Source of the DNA: Anarhynchus alexandrinus
Taxonomy: Eukaryota; Chordata; Aves; Charadriiformes; Charadriidae
Direction: 5' to 3'
DNA: 64,000 bases
Assembly: GCA_008711295.1 (NCBI GenBank)
Contig: VUYV01000778.1
Span: 38,425-102,424, forward strand
Shown: piece by piece, positions 25,320-38,200 of the stretch
How positions within the stretch are numbered: position 1 is the first letter of the stretch
Layout: every line of letters starts with the position of its first letter
Position numbers and translations under genes: made by a program
The notes under the pieces: model-generated
Told to the model about the DNA's origin: nothing
Seen by the model: only the letters and a program-made list of their open reading frames with translations
The model's database searches: none

Positions 25320-26023
25320 AACTACTACAGTGAATCCCCACATGAATTTCAAGGAACAATTTTTCTTTCCAAGCCAGAACATCCCTACAGCTTACTTCTC
25401 TCCAACCACCTAGTCTAGAGGGGGGAGGAGCGGTTCTTCAAGCTTTTAAACTGCAGATCACCTTTCCTTTAAGATGTCTGAAGGTACAAGAAAAAAATTT
25501 GTCGTGGTATGTAGCATTCCTCTCCAGGAAGTTTTCAGATCATTGGAAGTCATGACGAGAAAGTCACTTCTGCTTAGGAACATTAACAACTCAAAATTAG
25601 ACACAAACTAAATAACCTCCTCAAAATCCAGAGGAAGAACCAGACCTTTTAGTACAGCTGACTGATACATAAGGAAATAAACATAAACACACTTAGAAAT
25701 GTTGGAAGGGGCTAAGGACAACTTCATGTCAAGTGATACTGAAGATGCTGAGAGCACAGCATTCAACATAGCAGACAAACAGTATCTTTCCACATCCATC
25801 AACTGCAACCAATTGAATTCATATCAGTATGTGTGACCAGATGGAAGTTATTTGCTCTGAATTTTCAGTTAGGGAAAGACAAAACATCGAGTTTCACAAA
25901 TCCCCCTCCCAATCTGTTCCTAACTTCTTTGAAGAACCATCAGAACATCGGCAGTCCATTTTTCACTCTCAACTTTCTGAAGCACTTGGAGATGGAACAG
26001 TGAATGGGGTTCAACCTCAGTGT
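25320..26023. other. Intergenic, nothing recognised
   Basis: No supported gene or repeat. Short frames on both strands only. Confidence 0.35.
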
Positions 26024-26150
26024 TGTCCTGGTTCCAGCAGGGATAGGGTTAATTCTCACAAGAAGCTGCCTTTATCTCAACCCAAGAGTTTTCTTCGGAT
26101 TCTCCCACCATCCCTCTGCTGGGGGTGGGTGATGAAGGACCTAAGCAGCA
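26024..26150 (+). mobile_element. Internally deleted avian LTR fragment
   Basis: Starts TGTCCTGGTTCCAGCAGGGA, a known avian LTR-type 5' end, then jumps after about 35 bp to what looks like the 3' part (CTTTATCTCAACCC, then GCTGGGGGTGGGTGATG). The same family begins at 31314. Family assignment is from memory of similar avian LTRs. Confidence 0.45.
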
Positions 26151-28154
26151 GACTGTGTTTATCAAAGAAAGATAGCAGGAGAAGTACCAGGATATAAGTA
26201 AACAGAAAAGATGACAAGTTTCCTCTACTGATTTAAAAATCAAGGGAAGAGAAGACTCAAAAACCAGAGCAGTCTTCTCTATCATCTTGATTGAATCTAA
26301 CTTCTAAACCTGGATCGCTCTGGGGAGGCACTTAGTGAGTAGCCTGTAAAAGCAGAGCAAGCAGCTTTTGTTTTAATACCATTGATGGCATTAATGAGGC
26401 CACTAATAAGGTCTCCTTCTGCTTTTGGGTTTAAGGGACTTAGACTAGATTAAATGCTCAGCACTGCCAAAGCAGAACAGAGAAATGAAGAGGCTTTACT
26501 TAAAATAATATTTGTATAAATTAAAAACACAAGCACACAATGCCCAGCAATAGAGTTAGATGATGGGGGGATGAAGGAGGTACTTGTTCACTCCCTGCAT
26601 CATTCCTTCCCCAAGCAGAGCAGAGGCTTTCTTCCAGGATCCAAGGGACTCAACAGCATTTGCAAATGGAACAAAAAGCTGCAGCTTCTGCACCTCTGTA
26701 TCCAAGAACAACAGGGAAGAAATTTATGGTACAGCTTGGGGTTTCACGTGAGGAAGATTCAATAAATCTGTGGCTGAGCAGTCCTGCAGTCAGCTTCAGA
26801 TGTGGAAGTCCATGCATTTATTGTGTGCCCAAGTTCTTCCATCTAAGGATTCTAAGCCCTGCAACAAGCGTTCGGGAATGGGCTATTCCTGTGACTGCTG
26901 CTGGAGCTTCCCCTTGAGGGATGGTGCCCATTCTCTCCCAGACCACTTCCCCCATGATTAGTAGTAACTCTTTAATATACTCTGATTGTTAGAGCACTGT
27001 TTGCCTGGTATCCAGACAACCTTTTGTGTGATACCAGATTAAATTTGGTACTGCTTTTTTAACCACACCAGGAAAGCACCTGTTGAGCTCTGTCATCAGG
27101 AACATCACCTTAAATGATCTGCCTAGCACCTCCCAAACTTCCCATTAACCTTTTTCTGATGTGTCTTTCTATTCCATGCAGTGGTGGATGCATGGATGGC
27201 AAAACATACAACTTCTCAAATCAGCTGAAATATAAAGGATGTTTAGAAGTCCTTGAGTACACTAAAGCTGAAAAGGAGCAAACGAAGCCCAGAGGTGAAG
27301 CAGGGACTCCAAATTACCAGTGTCCTGGAGTCCTTCTGCTTTCCAATCCCATTGTCTGGCTTGGGCTGAGTTCAGTCTGAAGTCCTCAATGGGCTGCTGC
27401 CCTGCCTTTTCCTCAGAGACCCTTCATAGCAGCCTAGACCTTCCACTTGGGCTTGCCATAAGCAGATGCCCAAGTATATGGGAAACTAGAAAGCACTGGC
27501 TGTAATGGATGGCCTACTGTTGCCCAGCCCTGCCCCCAAAATTTTACAAGACTGGCTTTCTCTGAGAGAACCATCTCTGCCAGCCTTATGTGGCAAAGTC
27601 ACAGTGATCAGTGCAGGGTGTTGGGTGTTGCCAGTTGCCAGCCTCTGCCCCAGCTTGGGAAACATAAGTCAGCAGGGCAGTAGGTGCATTTGCTGGCAGG
27701 TGGCACCCAGCGCAGACAGCACAGGCAAGCACTTGCAGATGTGTAATGGGATTTTATAGCTCTGAGTTACAGAAACTGTGCTTTGCAGCATGCTCATACG
27801 TTCAGCGTTACCCAGTTCTGCGCCTCGCTGATGGACAGGGCAGGAAAAGGGAGGATGTGCGGGAACCTTTCCTCTTTTGCTACTCCCCACACTGACACAG
27901 GGTCACAAGGAGACTTGAGTGGCTCCTTTTAAAGGCATGTCCTGAGTAATTTGTGCTTGAAGCCAATGGCATTATAGAGCTTGAAACCTCAGCCTCTCTC
28001 TTCAGAGAAGCAGCAGGAATGTGCTGCTTTGTTTAGGACTGGATTTTTAGTGGCCTTTAAAAATCTGATCCTGTGCTGTTGGAGCACAAGGCTGTGCCCT
28101 GGAGGGATGCAGGGGCACTCCATCCTCTGCCCAGGAGTCCTGTTCCTCTCATTT
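26151..28154. other. Intergenic with one exon-like block
   Basis: No recognised gene. The block at 27182-27294 is listed separately. Confidence 0.35.
27182..27294 (+). other. Candidate exon, unknown product
   Basis: 113 nt between a pyrimidine-rich acceptor (TCTTTCTATTCCATGCAG) and a donor (CCAGAG|GTGAAG), open in one frame. It encodes about 37 residues including CMDGKTYNFSNQLKYKGC and a lysine/glutamate-rich end. No family recognised and no partner exons found. Confidence 0.22.
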
Positions 28155-28933
28155 TCAAGCTGTGGAGACTCCTACACAGACACGAGGGAACTGGGGAGGA
28201 ATAACGCCATGCATCAGTACAGGCTGGGGGCTGACCTCCTGGAGAGCAGCTCTGTGGAAAGGGACCTGGGAGTCCTGATGGACAACAGGATGACCATGAG
28301 CCAGCAATGTGCCCTTGTGGCCGAGAAAGCCAATGACATCCTGGGGTGCATCAAAAAGAGTCTGGCCAGCAGGTCGAGGGAGGTCATCCTCCCCCTCTCC
28401 TCTGCCCTGGTGAGGCCGCATCTGGAGTGCCGTGCCCAGTTCTGGGCTCCCCGGTTCAAGAAGGACAGGGAACTGCTGGAGAGGGTCCAGCAAAGGGCTA
28501 GAAAGATGATTAGGGGACTGGAGCATCTTTCTTGTGAGGAAAGGCTGAGGGACTTGGGTCTTTTTAGTCTAGAGAAAAGAAGACTGAGGGGGGATCTTAT
28601 TAACGCTTATAAATACCTAAAGGGAGGGTGCCAGGGGGGTGGGAACAGTCTTTTTTCAGTGGTGCCCAATGATAGGACAAGAGGTAATGGGCACAGACTT
28701 GAATATAGGAAATTCCATCTAAACCTGAGGAGGAACTTCTTTCCTGTGAGGGTGGCAGAGCACTGGCACAGGCTTCCCAGAGAGGTTGTGGAGTCTCCCA
28801 CTCTAGAGACATTCCAAACCCGCCTGGATGCCGTCCTGTGCAACCTGCTGCAGGTGACCCCGCTCTGGCAGGAGGCTGGACTAGATGATCTCCAGAGGTC
28901 CCTTCCAACCCTGACCATTCTGTGATTCTGTGA
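28155..28933 (+). mobile_element. CR1 LINE, 3' end, best preserved copy
   Basis: The ORF2 C-terminus is open for most of the 314-codon frame that ends at 28925 ([20 protein letters not shown], then [14 protein letters not shown] and the [15 protein letters not shown] block). It ends with GGTCCCTTCCAACCC and two terminal octamers. The frame belongs to the retrotransposon, not a host gene. 5' truncated near 28155. Confidence 0.92.
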
Positions 28934-30230
28934 ACAGAAGGTGAGGTCCAGTACGGGTCTTCAAGGTTCCCAGCTGGGGTGAAGGTGCTGTAGTAGTGTG
29001 ACCTTCTCAGCACATCTCATCCTACCTGATGGCTGGAAGTCTGTGGCTCAGATGTCCACTCTGGGCATGTCTGGTTCGGTAGGAGAGGGCACCAGAGCTG
29101 CACTGCCATGTGTGACCTCTCACACCATGGGAGCTTTGGAAGTTCTCCTTGTTGGTAGGAAGGAGAGAGCTGAGGCCAGGCTCATCTCCTCAGTGATGTG
29201 AACACCATCAAGACAGTCGAAGTGAGGATAGAGGGCAATGGATGGCATTAGTGTCACAGGTTAAACTATATCTTGGACCTGAAACCAATCATAACCCTTA
29301 ATGCATTAGAAACTTTTTTTTTTGCATTGTTAAAGGATCTGATCGATTCAACATGTTTAAATGGATCTACTTGTTTAGTCTCCTCTATGAGATCATCCAA
29401 ACCGCTCTACCACTAATGCCAAGATCAGCAGCATGAAGTTACAAGGGATTATTTAAGAATATCCTAATGAAGTGAAGGCATTAAGCAGACCAGCAACTGT
29501 AAACACTGAAAAAGTAAAAACATGGATTATTTGGAAAAGGAAATACACCCCTTAGTGGCAAGGAGGGACAAGCTGCAGGAAGGCCTATGGAATTTTCCTT
29601 TGAGGTTATGCTTGGTGATAAGCTAGACCCTACTGTGTACTGTTGCCTCTGGTCCCAGAAACTACCCCACACCCTACTCTAAACCCTACCACTGAAACTA
29701 CCCAACATCCCTATAGCACACAACCCCACCCCTGCCCATCACATGGCTGTCATGTACCAATACTCCCTGTTGGGTGGGGACTTGCAGGACTTTCAAAGAA
29801 ACTTTATACAAGGGGAAAAAGTGATTACTCAATTCAGGGTTGAAATGGCAAAAATACACATATATATCATTGGGAAAGAACAATAACTTGGCCCATAAAT
29901 GGGAGTTTCTGGTCTCACTGGTTCCAAGGTAACCTTCATTGTAGAATAGGCATTAATAACACTTGGAAGATACTGAAATTGGCTAAGGATTTACATACAA
30001 AATGTGCAGCCATCACTACCCCAGGAAGGTGTTACCTCCTAGATAATTTACCTACGAGGCACTGAGAACAGTGAGGTGTATACGATACAAACGGGACTCA
30101 CCATAGCTATATCTGGGGTACAAAGGGATTTGTTATTTGGAAATGCTGGGATGATAATTCCCTCACAGGAGAACAGTTCAGCATCAGTTCACTGGAGGTT
30201 AGCAAATGGTTAGCCCACCTACAAGAAGGG
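28934..30230. other. Intergenic, nothing recognised
   Basis: No supported gene. A region of about 350 bp before the next CR1 has scattered short frames; I could not place it in a repeat family. Confidence 0.35.
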
Positions 30231-31238
30231 CTTAAAGGAGGATCTGGGGAACTGCAGGCCTGTCAGTCTGACTTTGATGCCAGAGAAGGTTATGGAGCAG
30301 ATCAACTTGAGTGCCATCACATGGCATGTACAGGACAAACAGGTGATCAGGCCCAGTCAGCATGGGTTTATGACAGGCAGATCCTGCCTGACTAACCTGA
30401 TCTCCTTCTGTGACAAGATGACTGGCTTAGTGGAGGAGGGAGAGGCAGTGGACGTTGTTTACCTGGGCATTGATAAAGCCTTTGACACCATTTCCCACAG
30501 CATTCTCCTGGAGAAACTGGCTGCTCATGCCTTGGATGGGCATATGCTTTGAAGGGTGAAAAACGGGATGGGTTGCCAGGCCCAAAGAGTGGTGTTGAAT
30601 GGAAATAAATCCAGCTGGGGGCTGGTCACAAGTGGTGTTCCCCAGGGCTCAGTATTGGGCCCTGTTCTCTTTAATATCTTTATCAACGACCTGGATGAGG
30701 GGATCGAGTGCAGCCTCGGGGAGTTTGCAGACAACATGAAGTTGGGCAAGAATGTTGATCTTGAGGGTAGGAAAGCTCTACAGAGGAATCTGGACAGGCT
30801 GGGTTGATGGGCCAAGGCCAACGGTATGACGTTCAACAAGGCCAAGTGCAGCGTCCTGCACTTGGGTCACAACAACCCCATCCAGCGTTACAGCCTTGCA
30901 GAAGAGTGGCTGGAAAGCTGCCCGGTGGAAAAGGAGCTGGGGGTTTTCATTGACAGACGCCTGAATATGAGCTGTCAGTGTGCCCAGGGGGCCAAGAAGG
31001 CCAGTAACATCCTGGCATGTATCAGAAACTAGTAGACTTCACCAAAAGAGTTGTCAGGCTTTGGAACAGGCTGCCCAGGGAGGTGGTTGAGTCGTCGTCC
31101 CTGGAGGTATTTAAAAGGCATGTGGATGTAGTGCTGAAGGATGTGGTTTAGTGGAGGACTTGGTAGTGTTAGATTAACAGTTGGACTTGGTGATCTTAAG
31201 AATCTTTTCCAACCTAAATGATTGTATGATCATATCAT
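30231..31238 (+). mobile_element. CR1 LINE with internal deletion
   Basis: Reverse-transcriptase blocks are readable: [54 protein letters not shown], then [11 protein letters not shown] where the active-site DD is mutated to DN. At about 31032 the sequence jumps from ORF2 (ILACIRN) directly to the 3' tail (GAACAGGCTGCCCAGGGAGG), so several hundred bases are deleted. Ends near 31238. Confidence 0.9.
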
Positions 31239-31313
31239 TCTATCCACAGATTTCTTCAGGTTGTTTAAATAAGATTTTTTCATTCCTCACCCTGACTATA
31301 TGACCTGTAACTC

Positions 31314-31650
31314 TGTCCTGGATCTGGCTGGGATGAAGTTCATTTTCTTTGTATCAATCCATAGGGTGTTTGGCTTTGGATTTGTTACTAAACCAGTATG
31401 CATAACACATCAGTGTTTTGCCTGTTGCTGAAGGCTATTGCGCAGCAGAAAGGCTGTATCTTTTTTTTCACTCTGCCCCCACAGCAAGTATGCAGGGGGT
31501 ATGCAAGTAGTAGGAGGGGGCACAGCTGGGGCAACTGACCCAAACTGACCAAAGGGTTATTCATTGCCATATGGCATTGTGCTCAGCAACAAAAACTCAA
31601 GGAAAGGAGGGAGAAGGGGGTACATGCATGGTCATAGCATTTTCCTTCCC
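31314..31650 (+). mobile_element. Avian LTR fragment, 5' part
   Basis: Begins TGTCCTGGATCTGGCTGGGA and continues with blocks typical of a widespread avian LTR (GGATTTGTTACTAAACC, AACTGACCAAAGGGTTATTC, CATTGTGCTCAGCA). The 3' part is missing, so no second end or target-site duplication is seen. Confidence 0.6.
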
Positions 31651-32189
31651 AAAAAACAAATATGTGTGATAAAGCCCTGCTTTCCTGAAGATGGCTAAAC
31701 ATCTGCCTGCTAATGGGAAGTCGCAAATGAATTCTTCATTTTGTTTTGCTGGCACAAAATACTTCTGCTTCACTTGTCTGTCTTTAGCTCAACCCACAAG
31801 TATTTCTTGCGTTTGCACTTCTGATTCTCTCAACGTCCCACTGGGGGTCAAGGTGGAGAGTGAACAAGTGACTCTGTGTTTAGTTGCAGGCTGGGGTCAA
31901 ACCACAACTAACTCCTACCACAGTGTTGTACTTTTTGCTCTTTCCTTTGACTCACACACACAAGCTCCCGCTTAACCTGTTCCCTGTCCCACAGAGGAGC
32001 TCTAAATATCTGAGCTGCCCTGTCACCCACAGGCCATCCCATCCCCGCCTCATCTTCCCTATCCATCCCTCCTAAATATGCTGTATCCACCACAAAAGCC
32101 ACGGAAGCTCTCCTTCCCCACTTCAGCTATTATTCCACTGATGTCACAACTCTGTGATGGCACATGGGGCTTAAACCATCTGCATCCAG
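31651..32189. other. Intergenic, nothing recognised
   Basis: No gene. The phrase ATGTCACAACTCTGTGATGG near 32140 has a similar counterpart near 34770 and a weaker one near 39760, hinting at a shared low-copy repeat. Confidence 0.35.
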
Positions 32190-32668
32190 CTCTGGAGCCC
32201 TCAGCACAGGAAAGAACTGGACCTCTTGTAGCAGGTCCAGAGGAGTGCCACAAAAATTATCAGAGGGCTGGAACGCCTCTGGAATAAGGACAGGCTGAGA
32301 GAGTTGGGGTTGTTCAGCCCGGAGAAGAGAAGGCTCTGGGGACACCTTATGACAGCTTTCAGTACTTAAAGGGGGCCTACAGGAAAGATGGGGACAAACT
32401 TTTTAGCAGGGCCTGTTGTGATCAGACAAGGTGTAATCACTTTAAACTAAAAGAGCGTAGATTCAGACTAGATATAAGGAAGAAATTTTTTACAATGAGG
32501 GTGGTGAGACACTGGCCCGCTTTGCCTGGGGAGGTGGTAGATGTGCCATCCCCGGAAACATTCAAGGACAGGTTGGATGGGGCTCTGAGCAACCTGATCT
32601 GGTTGAAGATGTCGCTGCTTATTGCAAGGGGTTGGACTAGATGGCCTTTAAAGGTCCCTTCCAACCCC
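32190..32668 (+). mobile_element. CR1 LINE, 3' end
   Basis: ORF2 C-terminus and 3' tail (GGTTGGACTAGATGGCC, then GGTCCCTTCCAACCCC), missing the terminal octamers. Frames broken. Confidence 0.9.
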
Positions 32669-34282
32669 ATACCCAGAGAGTCTCCAAACAAGAAAAACAG
32701 CAGCACAGACAGGTGGGGAACCAAGGAGAAATACCACAGTGCTGCTGCCAGGGTAGGCAAGGGAAAGACAGATGGGAAGTCAGGAGAGTCTGTTCTGCTG
32801 GAGGTCTGGCTGCAGGTGATTCATGCTGCGAACCCTCTGGTCTTGAGGGCAGAGGCTCTGCTGGGTGGTAAAGGAGACCAGGAAGGGCTTGGTTGGAGGG
32901 AAACATCTTCACTGAAGGGCTGACAGGGAGCTGCTCAAAACCTCCTCCCAGCTTGTTCTGTTGGCACTTTCACTTCCTGCTCGTGTCTCTGCTGCCTGGA
33001 GCTGTCCCTGATAGAAGCTGTTTCTATGTACCCAGGTCTCCTCTCTTTCAGTTCTCACAGAGCCCATTCCACGTGCTGTGTGCTTGATTCTGCTCTGCAG
33101 ACACTTCCCAGGTATAGGGCACTGTGTAAGGGCATCTCGGTGTTTGGTGGTCCTAAAGAACATTTCAGATAAACTCTAAGGAGACCACAAAGATGAAGTT
33201 TATGCTATCTGTAAGCTGAAGTGGGTGAAGGGACTGTGAGTTTCCTCACAGGTCTACTGATCTCTCAGTACAATGCTCCAGGAGTCCCAGTCTCCTGTAC
33301 AAACCTGACAACTCCGTTACTATGCAACCTTCCTCCCATCCAGAGTGGGAAACTGAAAGCACAGACTCCATAAAGTGCCTTCCCATTCCGGTAGCCGCTC
33401 CTTTGACCTTCCCCTTGAAAAGTACCTTCAGAAATGCCCTGCTCTATGACACCTTCTTCTCCACATTGGAGAAACAGGGAGAGCCAACCTGCCAGATCCT
33501 ATCAGCCATTGGGTGTGCCAGCTTTAGAAGACCCTTCTGGCATTCCCACCTGCATTGCCCTGCTGCCAGACACTTATCGTGACAAGGACTCTGAAGGTTT
33601 CTCCTCCAGTGAGCTCTAAGTTTTCTTCCTTCTTCACACTGCCTTTAACATCTTGCTCTTTCATCTCCCTTTGTCACCTGCAAGCAGTGCCCTCAGCCCT
33701 GCAGAGGAGATATTCCTGAGCAGAGATATTCCTCTCCACTGCACTGCATGGTTACCATGAGCTGCCTCTATTCCAGAAGCCCAGCCCAGCTGAGAATCAG
33801 AGGACCAGACCAAGGTGTCACCTTCTCTGCCCCCCTCTGGGGTCCCTCAAGGTGTCCATGGGACTCCAGGGGAACCTACTTGGAAACAGACTGAAGTAAT
33901 CACTGATGTTGCCTCCCTCAGCTGGGGACACTTCTTTCCAGTACTTTTCCTGCACTTCTGTCTAGAACAGTCATTTCTGTTATCAGAAAAAGAGTTGGGA
34001 ATGAGAATCACCTTTTCTTCACCAATTCATAGAAAGGACATCCACACAAGGACAGGGAGGAATATCTTTTACCCCTGATGAGGGAAGGGATTCAGCTATT
34101 TGAGGCATCTTATTTTGTATTTGCAGTCTTAGGGCTAGAAGGAGACTCAGCTCCTCCCCACAGATGTGAGCCCTTTATACTTTTCCACTTCTGGCCTTAC
34201 AACTTGGGACACAACAAAGTTAGCTGACCTTGGTTGTTATAGGTGTAAGTATAAGCCTTTCTGCATACCATTCCTTAGGGGT
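32669..34282. other. Intergenic, nothing recognised
   Basis: Short overlapping frames only (largest 92 codons). No repeat or RNA gene recognised. Confidence 0.35.
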
Positions 34283-34575
34283 CTAAAATGGACACCTTCC
34301 ACTAGACCAGGTTGCTTAAAGCCTCATCCAACCTGGCCTTGAACACCTCCAGGGGTGGGGCCTCCACAACTTCTCTGGGTAGCCTGTGCCAGTGTCTCAC
34401 CACCCACACAGGAAAGAATTTCTTCCTAATATCTAACCTAATCTACCCTCTTTCATTTTAAAACAGTTATCCCTCATCCTATCACTACACTCCCTGATAA
34501 AGAGTTCCTCCCCATGTCTCCTGTAGGCACCCTTTAGGTACTGGAAGGGGCTATAAGGTCTCCTATGAGATCCTT
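34283..34575 (-). mobile_element. CR1 LINE, 3' fragment, reverse strand
   Basis: Contains the reverse complement of the CR1 C-terminal coding region (CTTGAACACCTCCAGGGGTG, GAAAGAATTTCTTCCTAAT). The terminal octamers are lost. Confidence 0.85.
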
Positions 34576-34894
34576 ATCTCTCACAATGCTGCCCTAACTG
34601 GCCTGTCCTCTGACGCTTACCACAAAGGCTCACCCAAACTGTTACACATCCCATAGAGACTGCCCATACAGATTCTGATTGATCTTCCCAGCCTTTCTCT
34701 CCTATACCTATCCATTGCAGACCACCGGTTGTGCAAACTCTCCTCCTGTGCCTTGGCAGTTTTTCCATCAATGTCAAAGCTCTGTGATGGAACAGGGGGT
34801 TCCAGCTCCTGCTGTCTGTGCCTCTGGCTAAAGGCACTGTTATACCTCAACTTTGGCACCAGGGCCAAGCTCTCACTTGCCATGGAAAAGACTG

Positions 34895-35233
34895 CTACCA
34901 AGTGCCCAATACCATGATTAAACAAAGACTTTGTTTCAGAGCAGAGACATACTGGCATAGATGACAATGTATGGCTGAAATAAGGTGTGCACAAAGACAG
35001 CAAACCCTGCTGTCCACCAGGACAGAGAGAAATAGGGTTTGCACTCTGTGATGTCTCTGCAGGCCCAGAGGGTCTGTGATGGAGGTGAAGATGATCTCCA
35101 GGAAGGACAAGCTGCTGCTCAAAACATTGTTGGGTATGAAGGTCCTCTGACCCAGGAACACTGTGAAAACCATTGGCCTATTCCTTGATTGTATCAGCCA
35201 GGGGATGACTAAAACATGTGGGAGAAGCACCAC
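34895..35233 (-). pseudogene. Olfactory receptor pseudogene fragment
   Basis: A 112-codon minus frame reads like the middle of a class II olfactory receptor. The segment LSFLEIIFTSITDP matches the second-helix pattern of families such as OR6 and OR10, and SLCLIMVLGTW matches the fourth-helix start. The MAYDRYVAIC box has decayed to an A-I-H-C-H-L-C-like remnant and the start and second half are gone. A possible frameshifted continuation runs to about 34830. Opposite strand to the intact receptor 3.4 kb away and apparently from a different family. Confidence 0.5.
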
Positions 35234-35239
35234 CTGTAC

Positions 35240-38200
35240 CTACTGGATAGGGATGGGATAGGCCTTGCCTCATGGCAGTGGTGGGAATCCATCACTTGCT
35301 CATAAGCACCAAATCTGTCCGAGATGACCTGTGGTATTGTTTGTGCTCTGAATGGGGATAGCTGTCCATAAGTCCCGCGCTGCCCTTGTCAGCTGTGTGC
35401 TCCAGTTGTGGTGGATGGTTTTCATATCTGAATTAGGACTGCAGGCCTGTATTTGGCTAACATATTCAACAGCTGGACTGGATTAGGTGAAGCAATGTAG
35501 GGGTGTCCATGAGACTACTGCCATTATAGTCACTGGACATCTACTAAATACAGCTAATGGAGAAAAGAAAGGGAGAGACTGAGCTCTCTGTCTCTCTGGC
35601 ACATGACTCAATTTGGTCAGATGAATACCTCTGTCAGCTGCCCTGAACATAAGGAATAGGGACAGGTTTGCTTGAACTAAACGTGGGCATCTGCTGTCAT
35701 TTCACTGCAGCAAAGGGATTTCTCATCAGCCTCGTCCCTCAGAATTGCTCCATTAGAGTTTGCAGTTACCTGCACATATTTTGGACCACATCCTGCCCCT
35801 CAAATGTTACCAAGCGTTTGCATCTCAACAACTCACTCCTGATCTCAACGTCCATTAATTAGCATGGGAGCTGAGACAAGCAACGCACGTGCAGGTGCCC
35901 ATTTTGTGCACACCTGAATCAAGGCAAGAGGAATCTCATCTCCTGTGGGTTTGTGACAGGTGTTGGTGGGAGCTGAGTGCCCTTGCAGCCCCGGGACTAC
36001 AAACCCTGGATGAGATACGTTGATTGACTCAGCTGAATCCTCTCCCTCAGCACAATTAAAGGAGATCCCTCCTTGTCACTGTCTGGGTGTCCTGTCTAAT
36101 AATAAGACAAGAAAGTTGATTCTTGGACCTAACTCTGTCTTTGATAGGGGTAATGACACTGCTGGAAATAAGTGTCTCTCCTCAGATGAGGGAGGGAACA
36201 TCAGTGATTACTTCAGCCTCTTTTACAGCTGGTTCTCCTGGAGCCCCAGGGACACCTCAAGGGAGCCCAGAGGGGGCAGAGAAGGTGATGCCTTGGGCTG
36301 GGGCTCCTGAGCTGGGAGGGGCTCCTGGGATGGAGGGAGCTTATGGCAACTTGGCAGCACCGTAGAGAGACAGCTCTGCCTTGGAGCATCTCCTCTGCAA
36401 AAGGCAGCAGGGCCGAGAGAACTGAATGGGTGTTACCAAGGGGACACAATCAGGGCAGAGAGAAGGCAGTCTGGGGTGGAAGGACAGAGGAGAGATCACT
36501 GGGGGAGAAATCTTCTCAGCCTTTCACATGGTAAGTCTCTGGCAGCAGGGCAAGGCATGTAAGTAACCTGGAGGGGTGTCCTAGAGGTGGCACATCCCCA
36601 GGCAGATACAATCTGGCAGGGTGGGTCTCAGGGTTTTCTTAGTGTGGAGGACGACATGCTCCAGAGCAGGGTTTTCCTTCTGCACTGTCAGAGTGACAGG
36701 GCACAATGGCTCCCTTCTCCTGGGGATGGCTGCAGGGGTGTGCAGTCAGGTGTGGACCCAGGGTGCCCAGGGCTGTCCTTCAGAGCAGGGTTCATGCACC
36801 CCAGAGAGCTGTGTCCTGGGGCAGGAACTCTGCTGCCTGCCAGGGTCCGTGCTCAGCCTGTCCGGGGAGCTCCCCACGGTGCTGTGGGGAGAATCAGTGG
36901 GAGGAAGGCTGGGTCCTTCTGCTTTTAGGGGAGTGTGGCATGGAATCAGGGCCACTCATGGCTCCAGATCACCCCCAGGACACTTTTGAGGGGACTTTTT
37001 GAAGAAACACATCAAGGTAGGGGCAACTGGAAAGAGAAGAAGCTTTCCTGATTCTCTGCATGGTTGTCTGAGTTTTGAGCTGGAGATTGATACTCTTGTT
37101 TCCACTCTAGAGTAGGATTTGAGACTCCCCATCTCTTACACTGAGAGATGAGTAAATCTGGCATAAGCACCCCAGCTGCCCCCAGCCACAACCTCCCTTT
37201 TACAAACACATCAGGATTTCTGCAACCTGCTCCTTAGCTCCTACAGACACAGAGGTGCCCCTGAGCAGTGCCCTGCAGCTGGGAGGTTTCTGCAGGGCAG
37301 AGCTGAGTCCAGAGTGGGATGGGAAAAGCCAGAGAAACAGCTACAGGTACAAACAGCTCCAGGTAGAAGAGGTATGTCAGGGGAGGAGAATAAAGTGCTG
37401 TCAAAAGTGCTGTGGTGGGTGGATTTGGGCAATTCTCTACCAGTTCCTCCCCTGAGGAAGGCCCCTGGTCCCCTCTCTCACCCACAACAGCTTCTACCAT
37501 GACAATGGGTGTGGCCAGGGCATGAACCCCCTCCTCTGCTGCTAGAGCTTTAGCAGAGGAGAGGTGCCTTTCTCCTTACACATGCCTGTTTCCTCCTGCA
37601 TGACAGAGGGCTTAGTGACTGCCTCGCAGTGCCGATGTCTGGGGAAGTGTGCACAGCTGGGTAAGGTAATGACTCTCAAGAACATTTGCTTGTTTGCCTT
37701 CCTTGGCACGAGCATCATGGTACTTCTCCATGTTTCTACACCTGCCCGTGCTGCTGCTGTTATTGTTTTCAGGCACTCTGGGGATGACTCAGGCTCTCCT
37801 GACTCTGCACTAAGGCACAGGGAACCCTTTTGCCTCTCATAGCTCATTAGTGTTCATGCTAAGAGCAATCCAGAAGCTGAGGAATTTTACCCCTTCAATG
37901 AATGCTCCCCCAATGTGACAAAAGCATCTAAAACTGAAGGAAGTGTATCACTAAATCGCTGTGCTACAGCCCATCATCTGGAGCACAGGGTGGGAAGATG
38001 TTGAGCAGCCTTCCTCCATAATGGATGCACCTCTCCTGAGGGAGGATATGTGCATAGTGATAGTCCACACCTGCTGACCTGCTGCTCTCTTGTGATCACG
38101 CCTGCAGATGCAGGGCGGTAAATTGATGGGTGGGTAGGGTATGTCTCAGTGGTGGCTGAACCAGACCCGGACGCTTATGCTTAGAAGGGTAAAACCAGAA

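Noticed and set aside
28155..28925. Long plus frame that could look like a host gene
   Set aside because: Its residues are the C-terminal part of CR1 ORF2, and it ends in the CR1 3' tail.
37564..37842. Frame with a possible type II membrane anchor, suggesting a glycosyltransferase
   Set aside because: No catalytic motif or downstream exons; a hydrophobic stretch alone is not enough.
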